Assembly: GCA_034440575.1 (NCBI GenBank) | Contig: JAOTOL010001156.1 | Span: 248,001-312,000 of the forward strand | Direction of reading: 5' to 3' | DNA from: Imbricaverruca yamaguchii | Taxonomy: Eukaryota > Arthropoda > Thecostraca > Neoverrucidae | Length of the DNA stretch: 64,000 bases | Shown: positions 1 through 10,760 of the stretch, piece by piece | Numbering within the stretch: the stretch's first letter is position 1 | Layout of the letters: every line of letters starts with the position of its first letter | Notes under the pieces: generated by a model | Database searches by the model: none | Told to the model about the DNA's origin: nothing | Seen by the model: only the letters and a program-made list of their open reading frames with translations | Position numbers and translations under genes: made by a program

Positions 1-504
1 GCCGGATTGATCGTCCGTGTGTGGCGTAACACAGCGGCCGGATTGATCGTCCGTGTGTGGCGTAACACAGCGGCCGGATTGATCGTCCGTGTGTGGCGTA
101 ACACAGCGGCCGGATTGATCGTCCGTGTGTGGCGTAACACAGCGGCCGGATTGATCGTCCGTGTGTGGCGTAACACAGCGGCCGGATTGATCGTCCGTGT
201 GTGGCGTAACACAGCGGCCGGATTGATCGTCCGTGTGTGGCGTAACACAGCGGCCGGATTGATCGTCCGTGTGTGGCGTAACACAGCGGCCGGATTGATC
301 GTCCGTGTGTGGCGTAACACAGCGGCCGGATTGATCGTCCGTGTGTGGCGTAACACAGCGGCCGGATTGATCGTCCGTGTGTGGCGTAACACAGCGGCCG
401 GATTGATCGTCCGTGTGTGGCGTAACACAGCGGCCGGATTGATCGTCCGTGTGTGGCGTAACACAGCGGCCGGATTGATGGTCCGTGTGTGGCGTAACAC
501 AGCG
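1..504. repeat. 36-bp tandem array, 14 copies
   Basis: Fourteen head-to-tail copies of a 36-bp unit beginning GCCGGATTGATCGTCC. All are identical except one base (C to G) in the last copy, so the array is young or recently homogenised. It runs off the left edge, so its true length is unknown. Because 36 is divisible by three, an open frame of 12-residue repeats runs through it. I regard that frame as an artefact, since nothing else supports coding. Confidence 0.97.
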
Positions 505-1019
505 GCGGAAGATGAGATCCGCACGGCTGAGCCGCTTTATAGCTTCAACCCGTGCGCGAAACACGTATGAAGCATTCTCAGAAGAACCGCCTCGGGACCA
601 TTTGGAAGTCATCTGCTTCAGGATATTCTCACAGCGATGCAGCCTGCTCTTTCGGGTTGTTGCATCCGCGGTTAATCGTCGGTAACTAAGCATTCGGGTG
701 GTTCTGCACACAATGCGCCCTATCCTCCTTCCATTGTACATGTCAAGACACATGTGTACACAGAAGCACAACCAGACACTGGAGCCTAGGTAGCAAAATA
801 CGAGTTTTCCTGATGATGACTGCCGAATTCGTCTGAGCCGCCGATCGTGCAGCTCCATGCAGTACCACCAGGCGGTGGTGTTTTTGTTTTGTTTTGTTTT
901 TCAAATAAATTTAATCCGAGTTGTTGCTGAGGTGGCTTAAGGAACCAGGGTTCTGTTGCTAAGCAGAGCTTGTTGCGTGAACCCTGGCCCCACCACCCGA
1001 TCCATGAATTCCAGTTCAA
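505..1019. other. Unassigned unique-looking sequence
   Basis: No recognisable gene, tandem repeat or tRNA-like promoter was seen between the 36-bp array and the SINE3 copy. A short T/G-rich tract lies near 885-900. Confidence 0.5.
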
Positions 1020-1228
1020 CGGCAGAATTTAGACCGAAAGTTGCCGTCAATGTGCCGACACGGCCGCCCGGTAGCTCGCCCCGGCCTTATCAGGCCAGCT
1101 GCCAACTGACACCCCCCCCCCCTCCCCCAGCCGGGGGGTAAATGCGAGCGCGCGAAGCGACTCGAACCCTGTGTCGCCAGGACCGGGGAGACCAGTGCAG
1201 GCCAGCGCTCCAACCAACTGAGCTAGTT
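1020..1228 (-). mobile_element. SINE3 copy (tRNA-derived)
   Basis: Read on the minus strand, the head has an A-box-like TAGCTCAGTTGG and, about 50 bp later, a B-box-like GGGTTCGAGTC. This is the layout of a tRNA-derived pol III promoter. The body that follows ends near a CGGCAACTTT motif and contains a C/G homopolymer at 1112-1122. A second copy at 40405-40595 aligns over the whole length, which shows this is a dispersed family rather than a tRNA gene. No target-site duplication was found. Confidence 0.8.
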
Positions 1229-1639
1229 TGGTACGTCATGGCGCACCAACTAGAAAACAGCCAACGAGCAGCGACTATCGCCTTCTCAGGCACACCCACG
1301 CCTCAAATGGAAAGCCACACAAGAGCAACACAAACTGCACGACGACAATGACAATCAGTCTGCAACAAAAGCCGCGCAAACAGCACACCACTAGTGGGCG
1401 TGCCATTGATGTAAAAGTTGCGGGTCTGTATACCGTACGGCTTCTTGACGAAACAGGCCGGCGTGATACTGAATACATCAGTACGTGTGACTACCTCAGG
1501 GTCTACAGCGATTGCAATGGTACATGATCTTGTACACGAGTAACTATATGCAAATGAACTCTCCGAAAATGATCGTCTTATAATTTCACGTCCATTTGTG
1601 ACGTGTTGGCGTGTGAAATAGTCGGAGTCGCTACAGAAC

Positions 1640-1730
1640 ACTCGAACACTCAACTACTACAAAACTGCACAACTACAGAATACTCGAACACTCAACTACT
1701 ACAAAACTGCACAACTACAGAACACTCGAA
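1640..1730. repeat. 45-bp tandem duplication, about 2 copies
   Basis: AACACTCGAACACTCAACTA and the following ACAAAACTGCACAACTACAG are repeated nearly exactly in tandem. It is a local duplication with no function seen. Confidence 0.85.
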
Positions 1731-1955
1731 GCCGGACCAGTCGCGAATGACGCGAAGGAGACTTCACAAAATGGGCACTAATGACTTCAGTATTTACAAT
1801 TGTCTTTTTATTTTGACAATGCTTTACGTTTAAAGCTGCGCACCTGTACATATTTTACAACTTACACTTTCACTCTCTGGTGTAATAGGCAACATTGCGT
1901 TGGATTCCACGATATCCAATGCAATACAATGCAATTTCACACGACACGGTTTGCC

Positions 1956-2132
1956 GGGGCGGGGATGGCCGAGTGGTTAAGGTGTCGGGCTATGGGTACC
2001 AAAGGTCCCGGGTTCGACCCTAGCGTCACTCAGGACATTTCCCAATCCCGCGGCCCACCGGCGAAACAGTGTGGGCGGCGCCATTAGCCGTGAATGTGCA
2101 TAAAGTGTGTCATGGACCAAACAAACAAACAA
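1956..2132 (+). mobile_element. SINE2 copy with 15-bp TSD
   Basis: A tRNA-Ser/Leu-like head (A box TGGCCGAGTGGTTAAGG, B box GGTTCGACCC) is followed by a family body with CCCGCGGCCCACCGGCGAAA and a tail of (ACAA)n. It is flanked by the exact 15-bp duplication ACGACACGGTTTGCC at 1941-1955 and 2133-2147, so this is a clean retroposition. Confidence 0.95.
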
Positions 2133-2147
2133 ACGACACGGTTTGCC

Positions 2148-4223
2148 ATATCATTCGACCTGAACTGATCAGGACGATGTGACCTGATCCGACCTGACCT
2201 GTCTTGAGATCATTCAACTTCAGCTGAGCCCACGCGCTGCCCCAAACAGTGCACGGACGCAGGACAACCGGCCTGTCTCATCTCCAAGTCCTCCACAGCG
2301 CTAAGTGAAACTCGGCGGATTGCACAAGCGTCGCGAACCACTGCCGGCACCGAACGTACCTCCGGACCGGACTGGAAAAACAGCCCCGTCATCGTTATGT
2401 GTCACCGGGAACAATACGTTCTCCGGTTACTGCCCCTGCATTATTCCAGCTCTGAGGTTCAATGTGGATGGTGACGAACGGACCACAACGCAATCACATC
2501 TTCATAAAAATAAATCTGAAAAACGAACGATGTCTGTCACCGGTAGCAATAACTGTGGTTTCTTGATGACTGGCATTATTTCAGCAAATTTAAATTGCCG
2601 AGAAACGCCACTGGTTCAGATAGCGGAAAAGTGAAAGTGAATTTATAATGTAGCTGCGGAAGCACATTTCTACCCACGTAGATATTAATGATGAAAATGG
2701 TTAACTAATTTGATTCCCTCAAAATTGAATTGAACAAATTTACTGCAAAACTATTACCTAAAACCTTGAAATTGTACACTAAAATAAAGGAAATTGTTTC
2801 ATTCTGGAAATAAGCGTCAATTTTGACGTCCATTACAATGTTATGTTTATAATTCCACTCTGTTGACCACTTGGGAAAAACTTATCAATGTATCCCTCTG
2901 AAAAGAGGGCTACCTACTTCGATTTTGTTTTCTCTCACGTGCGCGTATCACGGATTGCGACTCAAAGCAGTCCGCGTCGGCGCCTTAAGCAACAAGCAGA
3001 TGGTGAGACGAAAGCCGCGGCATGTGAAGGAACAAATATAATTGGAAATAACATACCGAAGATAATGACAACCGCATTGCGATGCGTGAACATATGTGAG
3101 TGAGTGAACAGGACAAACGAGTCAACCAACACAACACGTAAGGGACCACATGATCGGTATAATACGCTACATTTCATGTTCGGGTTCAGTTTCTTGTTAT
3201 TGAGTTTTGTGTCACCATGGTTCGTTTAGTTCAAAGTCATGTCGTGTTGTCTCTTACTTTGTAGTATTTGTCACGTCTTTGCGCTCATATGTATGCCAAT
3301 TTCCTTCTCAGTTAACCTTTCTCAACTCAGTCTTCTCTCAACTCAAAGTCCTTCTCTCAACTCAAAGTTCCTTCTCTCAACTCAAAGTTCCTTCTATCAA
3401 CCTAACCTAACCTAATCTTTACAACGGCAGCGCTTGTTTACTTTTCTCACGAAGTGCACTGAACACGGCTTGAGATCCTGGGGGATGGGGAGAGGGCCCA
3501 GACCTGGTTTGTTACCCTGCTAATCTTAACGTGTCGTTTCCCATATTCATTCTAAAAATATGTCCAGAAAATAAGTGTCTGGACTCTCTAGCTTGGTGAG
3601 ATATCTCCAATATGGGCATTGAGCATTCAAGTGAACAGATTGCTATAGGATTTAAAAATGAAATATGCAATATACAGTAATGTTTACATGCAAATCAAGA
3701 CGCAACAAGAATCACACTCAAAGTGAGAATTGTATTCTGCGATGTTTCTTAACTTCGTGAACATCATGTGCACATTACAATGTTACTAGTATCACGAGGC
3801 CACAAAATACCGTTGATTTTTAGAAGTAACCCAAGCATAGCCACCTCGAATCAACATCAACTAATTATCTCATATAACTGCCGTGACTCAAATGACTAAA
3901 TTGGGTGTCTACTGAGGGAGGTCACTACAACACAGGCCACCTTTCCAATGGCTGATGGACGACTAATTATCAGTCTGATTAATCGCCAGAAGCTGGATCA
4001 CTTGTGACTGCCGGATCACTGCCGGATCACTGCCGGAACAATGGAGACTGCCGGATCACCGGAGACTGACGGACCAAAGGCTCAGTTCAGTAACCATTGG
4101 ATCATCAGCCCAATGAACGATGGACCAACTCCGAGATAGATGAACAGCCAACCTGGTGAATACCTGATCATGGCATCACATCAGCTCTACTTCGCGAAGA
4201 ACGACGGCTACCCTACTCATCCA
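2148..4223. other. Gene-less stretch with small repeats
   Basis: No exon was recognised. Seen within it: an approximate 18-19 bp CTCAACTCAAAGTTCCTTCT repeat at about 3320-3400; a segment at 3500-3625 homologous to 28915-29050 (see the entry there); and a short GGATCACTGCC repeat at 4010-4040. The rest looks unique and moderately AT-rich. Confidence 0.55.
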
Positions 4224-4233
4224 TATGCAGGTG

Positions 4234-4292
4234 ATTGGTTGGTTATTTGAGTTTTAGGGCGCATCGACCAGGTTTGGTCACTTAGCGCCCAG
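4234..4292 (-). mobile_element. Short hairpin element (SL element) with 10-bp TSD
   Basis: A 59-bp insertion containing TTTTAGGGCGCATCGACC and TAGCGCCC, which pair as a GGGCGC/GCGCCC stem. It is flanked by TATGCAGGTG at 4224-4233 and 4293-4302. Read on the minus strand, the 3' end is an AACC-rich tail like that of SINE1. It has no tRNA head. Confidence 0.85.
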
Positions 4293-4438
4293 TATGCAGG
4301 TGGCGTTAGTTCCAAAAACGACACACCTCAGCCCACCATCTTCAGCAATACCCTCGACCGTTCAGGCGCATTCTGTGTCGGCCACGGGAGCGACGCCCAA
4401 CAGCAACAAACCAACCGCAACTACAGCCGCGAGCGTGT

Positions 4439-4676
4439 CGGAGACGAGTAGTCCAGGGGGTAATTTGCCCGTCTCAAATCGAAAGGTTGTGGGTTCGAGT
4501 CTGACCCGTCGCTATTCTTTTTTCTTTTTTATTAGGACTTTAGGGCGCATCGACTACATTGGTCATATAGCGCCCATTGTCGCTATTCTTCGCCCGCGGC
4601 CAATCGGCGTGAGAGATTGGCGACACTGCATGACCCAAAGCTCGACGTGTCGTAAAGTCAACAGCCACAGCCACCA
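4439..4676 (+). mobile_element. SINE1 copy interrupted by an SL element
   Basis: The head has GACGAGTAGTCCAGGGGGTA and B box GGTTCGAGTC. The body CAATCGGCGTGAGAGATTGG and the stem-loop tail follow after an interruption at 4520-4578. Flanks share CGAGCGTGT (4430-4438 and 4677-4685). The head resembles a tRNA with a TCTCAAA anticodon-loop region. I cannot name the parent tRNA firmly. Confidence 0.9.
4520..4578 (-). mobile_element. SL element nested in SINE1, 12-bp TSD
   Basis: The exact duplication GTCGCTATTCTT (4508-4519 and 4579-4590) flanks this 59-bp hairpin element. The duplicated bases belong to SINE1, so the insertion is younger than its host. Confidence 0.95.
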
Positions 4677-4689
4677 CGAGCGTGTTGTG

Positions 4690-5335
4690 GTGTACACCAC
4701 ACTGTGCCGGGGCCGGAGGAACACGTCTACGTCGGGTCCCGGCGGCCGCTTCATAGAACTCCTAAACCAGTATGCATGCCGCGCCCCGTGCATTCCAAAC
4801 AGACCAGATTCCAGTTGATAATTGGCGGTACGGCACACCAGCATTGTTCGCTATCTGCAATGGCGTCACCAGGAGCTCATCAGAGGGGGCTCGAGGCAGT
4901 GAAGGAGGACGTCGACCAGAGGCACACAGAAGCATTCCAGGGGGCCGCCAGAAAACCGGAACGGGAAGCTGTCCAACGCTGGCGTTACGAGTTAATCCGG
5001 ATCTGTGCCCGGATCCGGATCCAGTTGGTGATGCGACCGGTTGACACACACACCGCCTAGTTACGCCACTGTCACCGTCTGGTTACGCCACCGGCACCGC
5101 CTGGTTACGCCACTGGCAGTGTGAGGGGGCGCCGCAGATTAAGGCGGCACACGAGAGGTTACCTGACTTTGCCAAATGATCACGTCTCGCCGGCAAAATA
5201 ATTTTCACGTTCGTCAATTGATTGCCCTGTTTAATAGCAATGCAACAGTGGAAGGATCATGATCATCGCCTTTATAGCAGAATAAACGACGTAAGTCGCT
5301 AAAAATTGAGCCAATATATGCTTTATATATACATA

Positions 5336-5380
<45 letters not shown>

Positions 5381-5879
5381 TTGAGCGCACAGGCTGTGGC
5401 AAGGCATCTGCGATCTTGCAATATTCTGCGCCCTTGGCTAGAGCTTTGTCTTTCTGCCTGAGCAACATTTATCCAGAGAGAATGAGTGAGAGACCGTGGA
5501 AGTGGAACCGCATTCACCTGATTACTTACTCCGAAACAAGCCCAAATTCCGACTCTGACAACTACATTCTTGAGGATTTGGAAGAAAAACATCACATCCT
5601 CGCCTGGCCAATTTGTGCAGAAGTACCCACAGCGTGGGCACACTCGAGGGCTAATGAACAGTAACCGAAGTAGCGCCGCTAACGTAGCCAGGCACGGAGG
5701 CACCAGTCCATGACCACTCGTAACTCAGCCATTTCGCGCCAGCTGCCCACGACCCCTTCCGCCCGGTGGCAGGTCAACGTCCCAGAGTTGGATTCGGGCA
5801 GCTGTATCCCCTCCCCCCCCCCCCCCCCCGCTGCCCCACCTAACACACACGCCTATCACGCCAGCGACGACAAACAAAA
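4690..5879. other. Gene-less stretch, microsatellites
   Basis: It contains a 24-bp tandem repeat (GTTACGCCAC core, three copies, about 5058-5112), a perfect (AT)n tract at about 5338-5378 and a C homopolymer at about 5811-5830. Some open frames of 60-130 codons exist on both strands, but none shows a domain I recognise or a convincing splice context. Confidence 0.55.
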
Positions 5880-6320
5880 GTGGCGAGTCCGTCGATAGCG
5901 CGCCACGCACGGTCGGACAGGTGCCGACTGCCGGCCGGCGGCCAGCTGGTGAGCGTCGCCGCGCCCCGAGACGATCTCGCCGCGCGCACGCGCCGGCCGC
6001 CGGCGCCGACGGGCGCGCTTCTGGGCCGCGCCGTCGGCGCCGCCGTCACGCGACAATCGGGCGCGGCGGGCGGCCGGCGCCGCGCGCCGCCCGCCCGATA
6101 AGCGCGTGACGGCGGCTGGCAGCTGGTGCGGCCACCGGGTGCGCTCGGGCCCAGAAAGGGGGCCGGGACGGCGGCGGCGGCTGCTGTCTGCCGTCTGCCG
6201 GCGTCGAGACGTGCCCTGCCCACTGGTGGCGGCGGAGGGTGGCCAGACGAGCTGCTCGTCGCCCCGGTCGAGCCGGTCTCACTCAAGCACGCGCACCGGT
6301 CGGCCGACAATAGCTCTTCC
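5880..6320. other. GC-rich CpG-dense block
   Basis: About 440 bp is very G+C rich with dense CpG (for example CGCCGTCGGCGCCGCC). It could be a CpG-island-like regulatory region or a GC-rich exon. Open frames on both strands are compositional, and I see no domain that selects one. Confidence 0.45.
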
Positions 6321-7296
6321 CGTAGTGGATGGTAACTGGGCCAGGAGGTCACCACTGGCAGAGATAGGCACAGTGGACATGGCTTGAAAATATAAGTAAA
6401 AGTTCCCCTTCTTAATTGCTCACAAGAGCTATGGTGCCCGTCTGGATCCATCAACCAATATATATCAAGGTTGTGTTGACCAGTTGAACATGCATACGTA
6501 AGTAAGGAAGGAACCTTGGGTTTTAAGACGCATTCAACTGCCAGGTCATATAACGTCGCCAACCTCTCACGCCGATGGGTCGCGTATGGACTCTGCAACT
6601 CCGCCGACTGTGGGTCCCGAACCCTTCATCTTAAGATCAACGGTCAAAACATCTCACAGCGTTTACTGCTGAAATTGGGGGCGCTTGCCTTTCGCAGGGG
6701 AGCACAGGTTCCGTGCCAATATGTCTCGCCCTCCTCCCGTCCCCTTCTCTCGTTATCCACCTGGTCCGGCGCCGAATGAGGTAAAGTCATATCCAGTGCT
6801 AAACAATCAAAACAACAAGGGTAACGACGACCATAAAATACGCATTGAGCGGCTGAGCGCATAAAAATCGACACCATAACTTCCCGCCACTCCAGTCCCA
6901 TTAGGAGATCGTTCGAGACGTGGAGTGCCAGCGTCAAAACTGCACAGGAGCACACGCTACAGAACGAGCCAGTGCTACACTGATAAAAGCGTGGGACGCT
7001 GGGAAAGCACATACGCATGGGTGTCGCCAACGGTCTTGGATGCGGGGACGAGAAGGTGGGTATGTCGACTGCTGTTGCCTTGAATAAATCGTTATGGCCT
7101 AAAACATGGATGGCCTTCCATTAGCACGGTATGTTTGAATATACATCGAGCCTCGAATGTGTTTTGGCTCCATATGACGGGCTCAGCTGTTGCTCAGACA
7201 ACCTACCGACCACGTCAGCATGTGGGAGCCCGTTATGTGGGGCCCAACTACCTTCCAGGCTTGATGTGTATTAAAGCAAGGCGTGCTAATAGAAGG

Positions 7297-7356
7297 TTGG
7301 TTGGTTGGTTATTGGGGTTTAAGGGCGCATCGACTGCGGAGGTCATGCAGCGCCCA
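7297..7356 (-). mobile_element. SL element, 12-bp TSD with one mismatch
   Basis: A 60-bp GGGCGC/GCGCCC hairpin with a (GGTT)n edge sits between GCTAATAGAAGG (7285-7296) and GCTAATGGAAGG (7357-7368). It is inserted into the inner part of the right arm of the inverted duplication. The left arm lacks it. Confidence 0.9.
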
Positions 7357-7878
7357 GCTAATGGAAGGCCATCGATGCTTTAGGCCACAACGATTTATTC
7401 AAGGCAACAGTGGTCGACATACGCACCTTCGCGCCCCCCTTACACAAGGCCGTTCAGCGACACCCATGCGTATGTGCCTTCCCAGACCCCCACGCTGTCA
7501 TCAGTGTAGTTCTGGCTCGTTCTGTAGCGTGTGCTCCTGTGCAGTTTTGACGTCGCTGGTACTCCACGTCTCGAACGATCTCCTAATGGGTCTGGAGTGG
7601 CGGTAAATTATCGTGTCGGCTTTTATGCGCTCTACCGTTCAATGCGTATTTTATGGTCGTCGTTACCCTTGCTGTTTTGATTGTTTAGCACTGGATATGA
7701 CTTTACCTTATTCGGCGCCCGACCAGGTGGATAACGAGAGAGGGGACGGGAGGAGGGAGGGGGAGACATATTGGCACGGAACCTGTGCTCCCCTGCGAAA
7801 GGCATCCCCCCCCCACATTTCGGCAGTAAACGCTGTCAGATGTTTTCACTCTTGATCGTAAGATGAAGGGCTCGGGAC

Positions 7879-8254
7879 CAGGCGCGCACCCAGGATTTTT
7901 CCATGGGGGCCCGGACCGAAAAGGGCACTTGGGCGGCTCCAAAAGGGCACTTGACCGGCTCCAAAAGGGCACTTTGCGGCCCGGGGCACACTGGAAGGTT
8001 TGTTGACCGGGTGGGGGGCGTGAATTTTCCATGCCGCATAGGACAGGAAATGGAACAGGGAATGTCATTTTTAGGCCAAAAGGGCAGTTTTGGGCCCAAA
8101 GGGCACCTTTGGCACAGGCGGGGCACATAAGGCAGGTGATTTTGGGCTAAATTTTGGACATTCCGGCCAAGAGGGCACTTTTCGGTCGGACTTTTGGCCA
8201 AAAGGGCACTTTGGTGTCATGGGGGCGGGCCCCTCACCCCCCGGTGCGCCACTG
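7879..8254. mobile_element. hAT-like MITE, 376 bp, 8-bp TSD
   Basis: The termini CAGGCGCGCACC (7879) and, as reverse complement, CAGTGGCGCACC (8254) match in 10 of 12 bases and resemble hAT ends. Flanks are CTCGGGAC (7871-7878) and CTCGGTAC (8255-8262), an 8-bp target duplication with one mismatch, as hAT transposases make. The interior has no open frame of transposase type. It carries repeated AAAAGGGCACTT motifs. The element is absent from the matching left arm of the surrounding inverted duplication, which confirms it as an insertion. Confidence 0.9.
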
Positions 8255-8639
8255 CTCGGTACCCACAGTCGGCGGAGTTGCTGAGTCCATTCGCGACTAA
8301 CCGGCGTGAGAGGTTGGCGACGTTATATGGTATGTAGTATCGAATCACGTGTGGTATGTGGTATGCGGCATGTCGCATCAGCTGGCGTGTGGTACCGGAG
8401 TTGAGACAGGGCCGGTGTGCATCCCCTGACGAGACAACGTTCGAGCTGTGACCGAACGAGGTCCAAGCTGGGACCGAACCACGCTCAAACTGCGGACCAA
8501 CCAGGTCCAAACTGCGACGGAACAAGATCCAGGCTATAAATAAACGAGATCAAGACTGTGCCCGAAGAAGGTCCAATCTGCCACCAAATTACGTTTACAC
8601 TGTGACCAAACGAGGCTCAAATTGTGACCGAGCGAGGTG

Positions 8640-8835
8640 CGAGCCGTGACCAACCGAGACCCGAGATCTGTGACCAACCGAGACCCGAGCTGTGACCAAC
8701 CGAGACCCGAGCCGTGACCAACCGAGACCCGAACCGTGACCAACCGAGACCCGAACCGTGACCAACCGAGACCCGAACCGTGACCAACCGAGACCCGAGC
8801 CGTGACCAACCGAGACCCGAGCCGTGACCGAACAC
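8640..8835. repeat. 22-bp minisatellite
   Basis: About nine copies of a 22-bp unit with core GAGACCCGAGCCGTGACC. More degenerate related copies (GACCGAACGAGGTCC-like) extend upstream to about 8450. Confidence 0.9.
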
Positions 8836-9649
8836 GGCCAAACTGACCGCCTAAACCTGCCGCCACCGGCGTCAACAGCCGAGGCAGCCGCAGCAGCTGC
8901 ACACCTGCTGACGGCCACTGCGGCACAGCATACCACCGAGTTCAGGCGCCGCACGGCCGGCCCAGAATGCACCCGGTTCCCACCGCCGCGCATACCGAAC
9001 CATACGCAATCAGCATGACTGGGGCTTTGTGAGCACGCACGGCGGCAAGGTGTCGAAATGAGTTGGAAAATAAAGGGGAAGGAAAGAAAAGTCATGGGAA
9101 GGTATCCGGAAGGAAATCGAGTCTATCTATTTGCGGATATGCTTATGTTTGCATACTGTTGCAACCAGCACATCGTGTTGGCAGCCAGTAGAGAAAGGAG
9201 TCTGTCAGGGGTGGGTTCCCACGCCACAGGAAGCTCGCTACGTGGACCCAGAACTGGCACCAAGACAGCTTGGCTGTTCACGCCATCTAAACATTTCCAC
9301 CGCCGCGGTCCAAGTTGCATTCCTCCCCAGTCACCATTGAGATGCCAAGCATCCCAAGGCGTGCAGGGTAGGACGTGAGCAATATGTATTGCGTCCCAGA
9401 AATAAAAATCACGAAGAATGCTTCGGCCGAATATTTTAGAAGGGGGAAATAGCACCGGGCGATACCATTACAGAATGAACCACCTACACCAGCACGGAAA
9501 CAATACCATCCCGAGTGAAGGAACTTCCGCTCTCCATCTGTATATAACTCCTGTCAATATACAACTCCTGAATAAAACATCTCGAGATCGCTATCTGGGT
9601 AGCCATTCTTTCATAGTCATAGTAGACTGGGCCTGCTCACCTACAGCAA

Positions 9650-10015
9650 GAGCGGCCGTCTCCCGGGGCTCGAGTATGGTCGAAGGTTGTCTCCCGGGGG
9701 TGGCGTGTGGTCGGAGGATGTCTCCCGGAGGTCCACACGTCTCCCGGAGGTAGCGTGTGGTCGGAGGATGTCTCCCGGAGGTCCACACGTCTCCCGGGGG
9801 TGGCGTGTGGTCGGAGGCCGTCTCCCGGAGGTTCACACGTCTCCCGGGGGTAGCGTGTGGTCGGAGGCCGTCTCCCGGAGGTCCACACGTCTCCCGGAGT
9901 TCGCGTATGCGGTCGGAGGCCGTCTCCCGGAGGTCCACACGTCTCCCGGAGGTCGCGTGCGGTCGGAGGCCGTCTCCCGGAGGTCCACACGTCTCCCGTG
10001 GGGTGGCGTGCGGTC
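9650..10015. repeat. Minisatellite with GTCTCCCGGAGG motif
   Basis: A tandem array of a two-part unit: GTCTCCCGGAGGTCCACAC followed by GTCTCCCGGAGGTAGCGTG. The unit is roughly 65 bp with length variants. GC-rich sequence continues to about 10240. Open frames on both strands are repeat artefacts. Confidence 0.88.
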
Positions 10016-10241
10016 GGCGGCACTCCCATACCGAGGTGCGATGCCGGCGCCGGACCGACCTGACATGAGCCCCGTCACGTGCGGCCGCCCTGTCCGTCAC
10101 GGCCGTCCTGAACTGGCCGCGTCGCGTGGCAGGTCTCGGCGCGCGCCGTCCGAAATAGCCGCGGGCGTGGTCCGACCCAGCCGACGGCCAGACGACCCGC
10201 GGCAGACGCCGCAGGCTGTCACTGGCCACCGACGGGTCACG

Positions 10242-10760
10242 CCAGGATTAAAATAATGGTTTTCCGTCAGGTGTGTTGGTTGGTTGGTTACTGGTTTCAC
10301 GACACATCGACCGTTGAGTCATGTAGCGTCGCCAGTCTCTCACGCAGATTGGTCGCGGGCAAAGAGTAGCGACAGGTGAGACTCGAACCCACAACCTCTC
10401 GATTGTGAGACGAGCAACTTACCCCTAGGCTACTCATCCCCTTCCGTCAGGTGTGAGCTGTCGAAACGAGCCCAGTAGGATGTCGAAATTTGCCAAGGAA
10501 TTAGCGTCATTTAAGATGTGTTTGATGTCCTTTGGACTCAAATTTGAGCCAGTGGTTTGGGCACTTATGACTGTGCCTTTATGATTTCGTTTTTAGATTC
10601 ATAACTTAAGAGATTCGGGATAGGGTGAATAATAACTATGCTATAAACTGTCATGTATGCCATATCATATTATAGGTAATTTCTTTACCTGAAATTTCAC
10701 TGCAAAATCATTGTGCATGCGAAATGTCCGTGTCACCATTCATTATCGAGAGCATGCACG
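10242..10760 (+). repeat. Dispersed repeat family R1, copy 1
   Basis: The sequence around GATGTCGAAATTTGCCAAGG and the following ~280 bp recurs at 50530-50812 in the same orientation. Its left part recurs inverted at 40190-40250. A SINE1 copy sits inside it. There is no coding frame. The family identity is unknown and the ends are not defined. Confidence 0.75.
10276..10441 (-). mobile_element. SINE1 copy, 14-bp TSD
   Basis: A full-length 166-bp SINE1. The exact duplication TTCCGTCAGGTGTG lies at 10262-10275 and 10442-10455. It is inserted into repeat R1, and removing it restores continuity with the 40.2 kb copy. Confidence 0.96.

Larger units (their letters stand above)
6546..8325. repeat. 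Large inverted duplication, arms about 580 bp
   Basis: The left arm, 6546-7126, is matched by the reverse complement of 7283-8325 at roughly 90 percent by eye. The right arm is interrupted by an SL element (7297-7356) and a hAT-like MITE (7879-8254). The spacer, 7127-7282, is unique. Both outer ends fall inside SINE1 tail sequence (CGTCGCCAACCTCTCACGCC), so the breakpoints appear to lie in a SINE. It could be an inverted segmental duplication or a foldback element. I favour duplication because no terminal motif or TSD was found. Confidence 0.85.

Noticed and set aside
7..570. A 187-codon frame of 12-residue repeats
   Set aside because: Product of the 36-bp array. Nothing distinguishes it from a frame-neutral repeat.
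5338..5378. (AT)n tract as promoter or origin
   Set aside because: An ordinary microsatellite with no supporting signals.
5840..6598. A 252-codon Ala/Arg/Pro-rich frame on the minus strand
   Set aside because: It arises from a GC-rich CpG block with open frames in several phases, and no domain was recognised.
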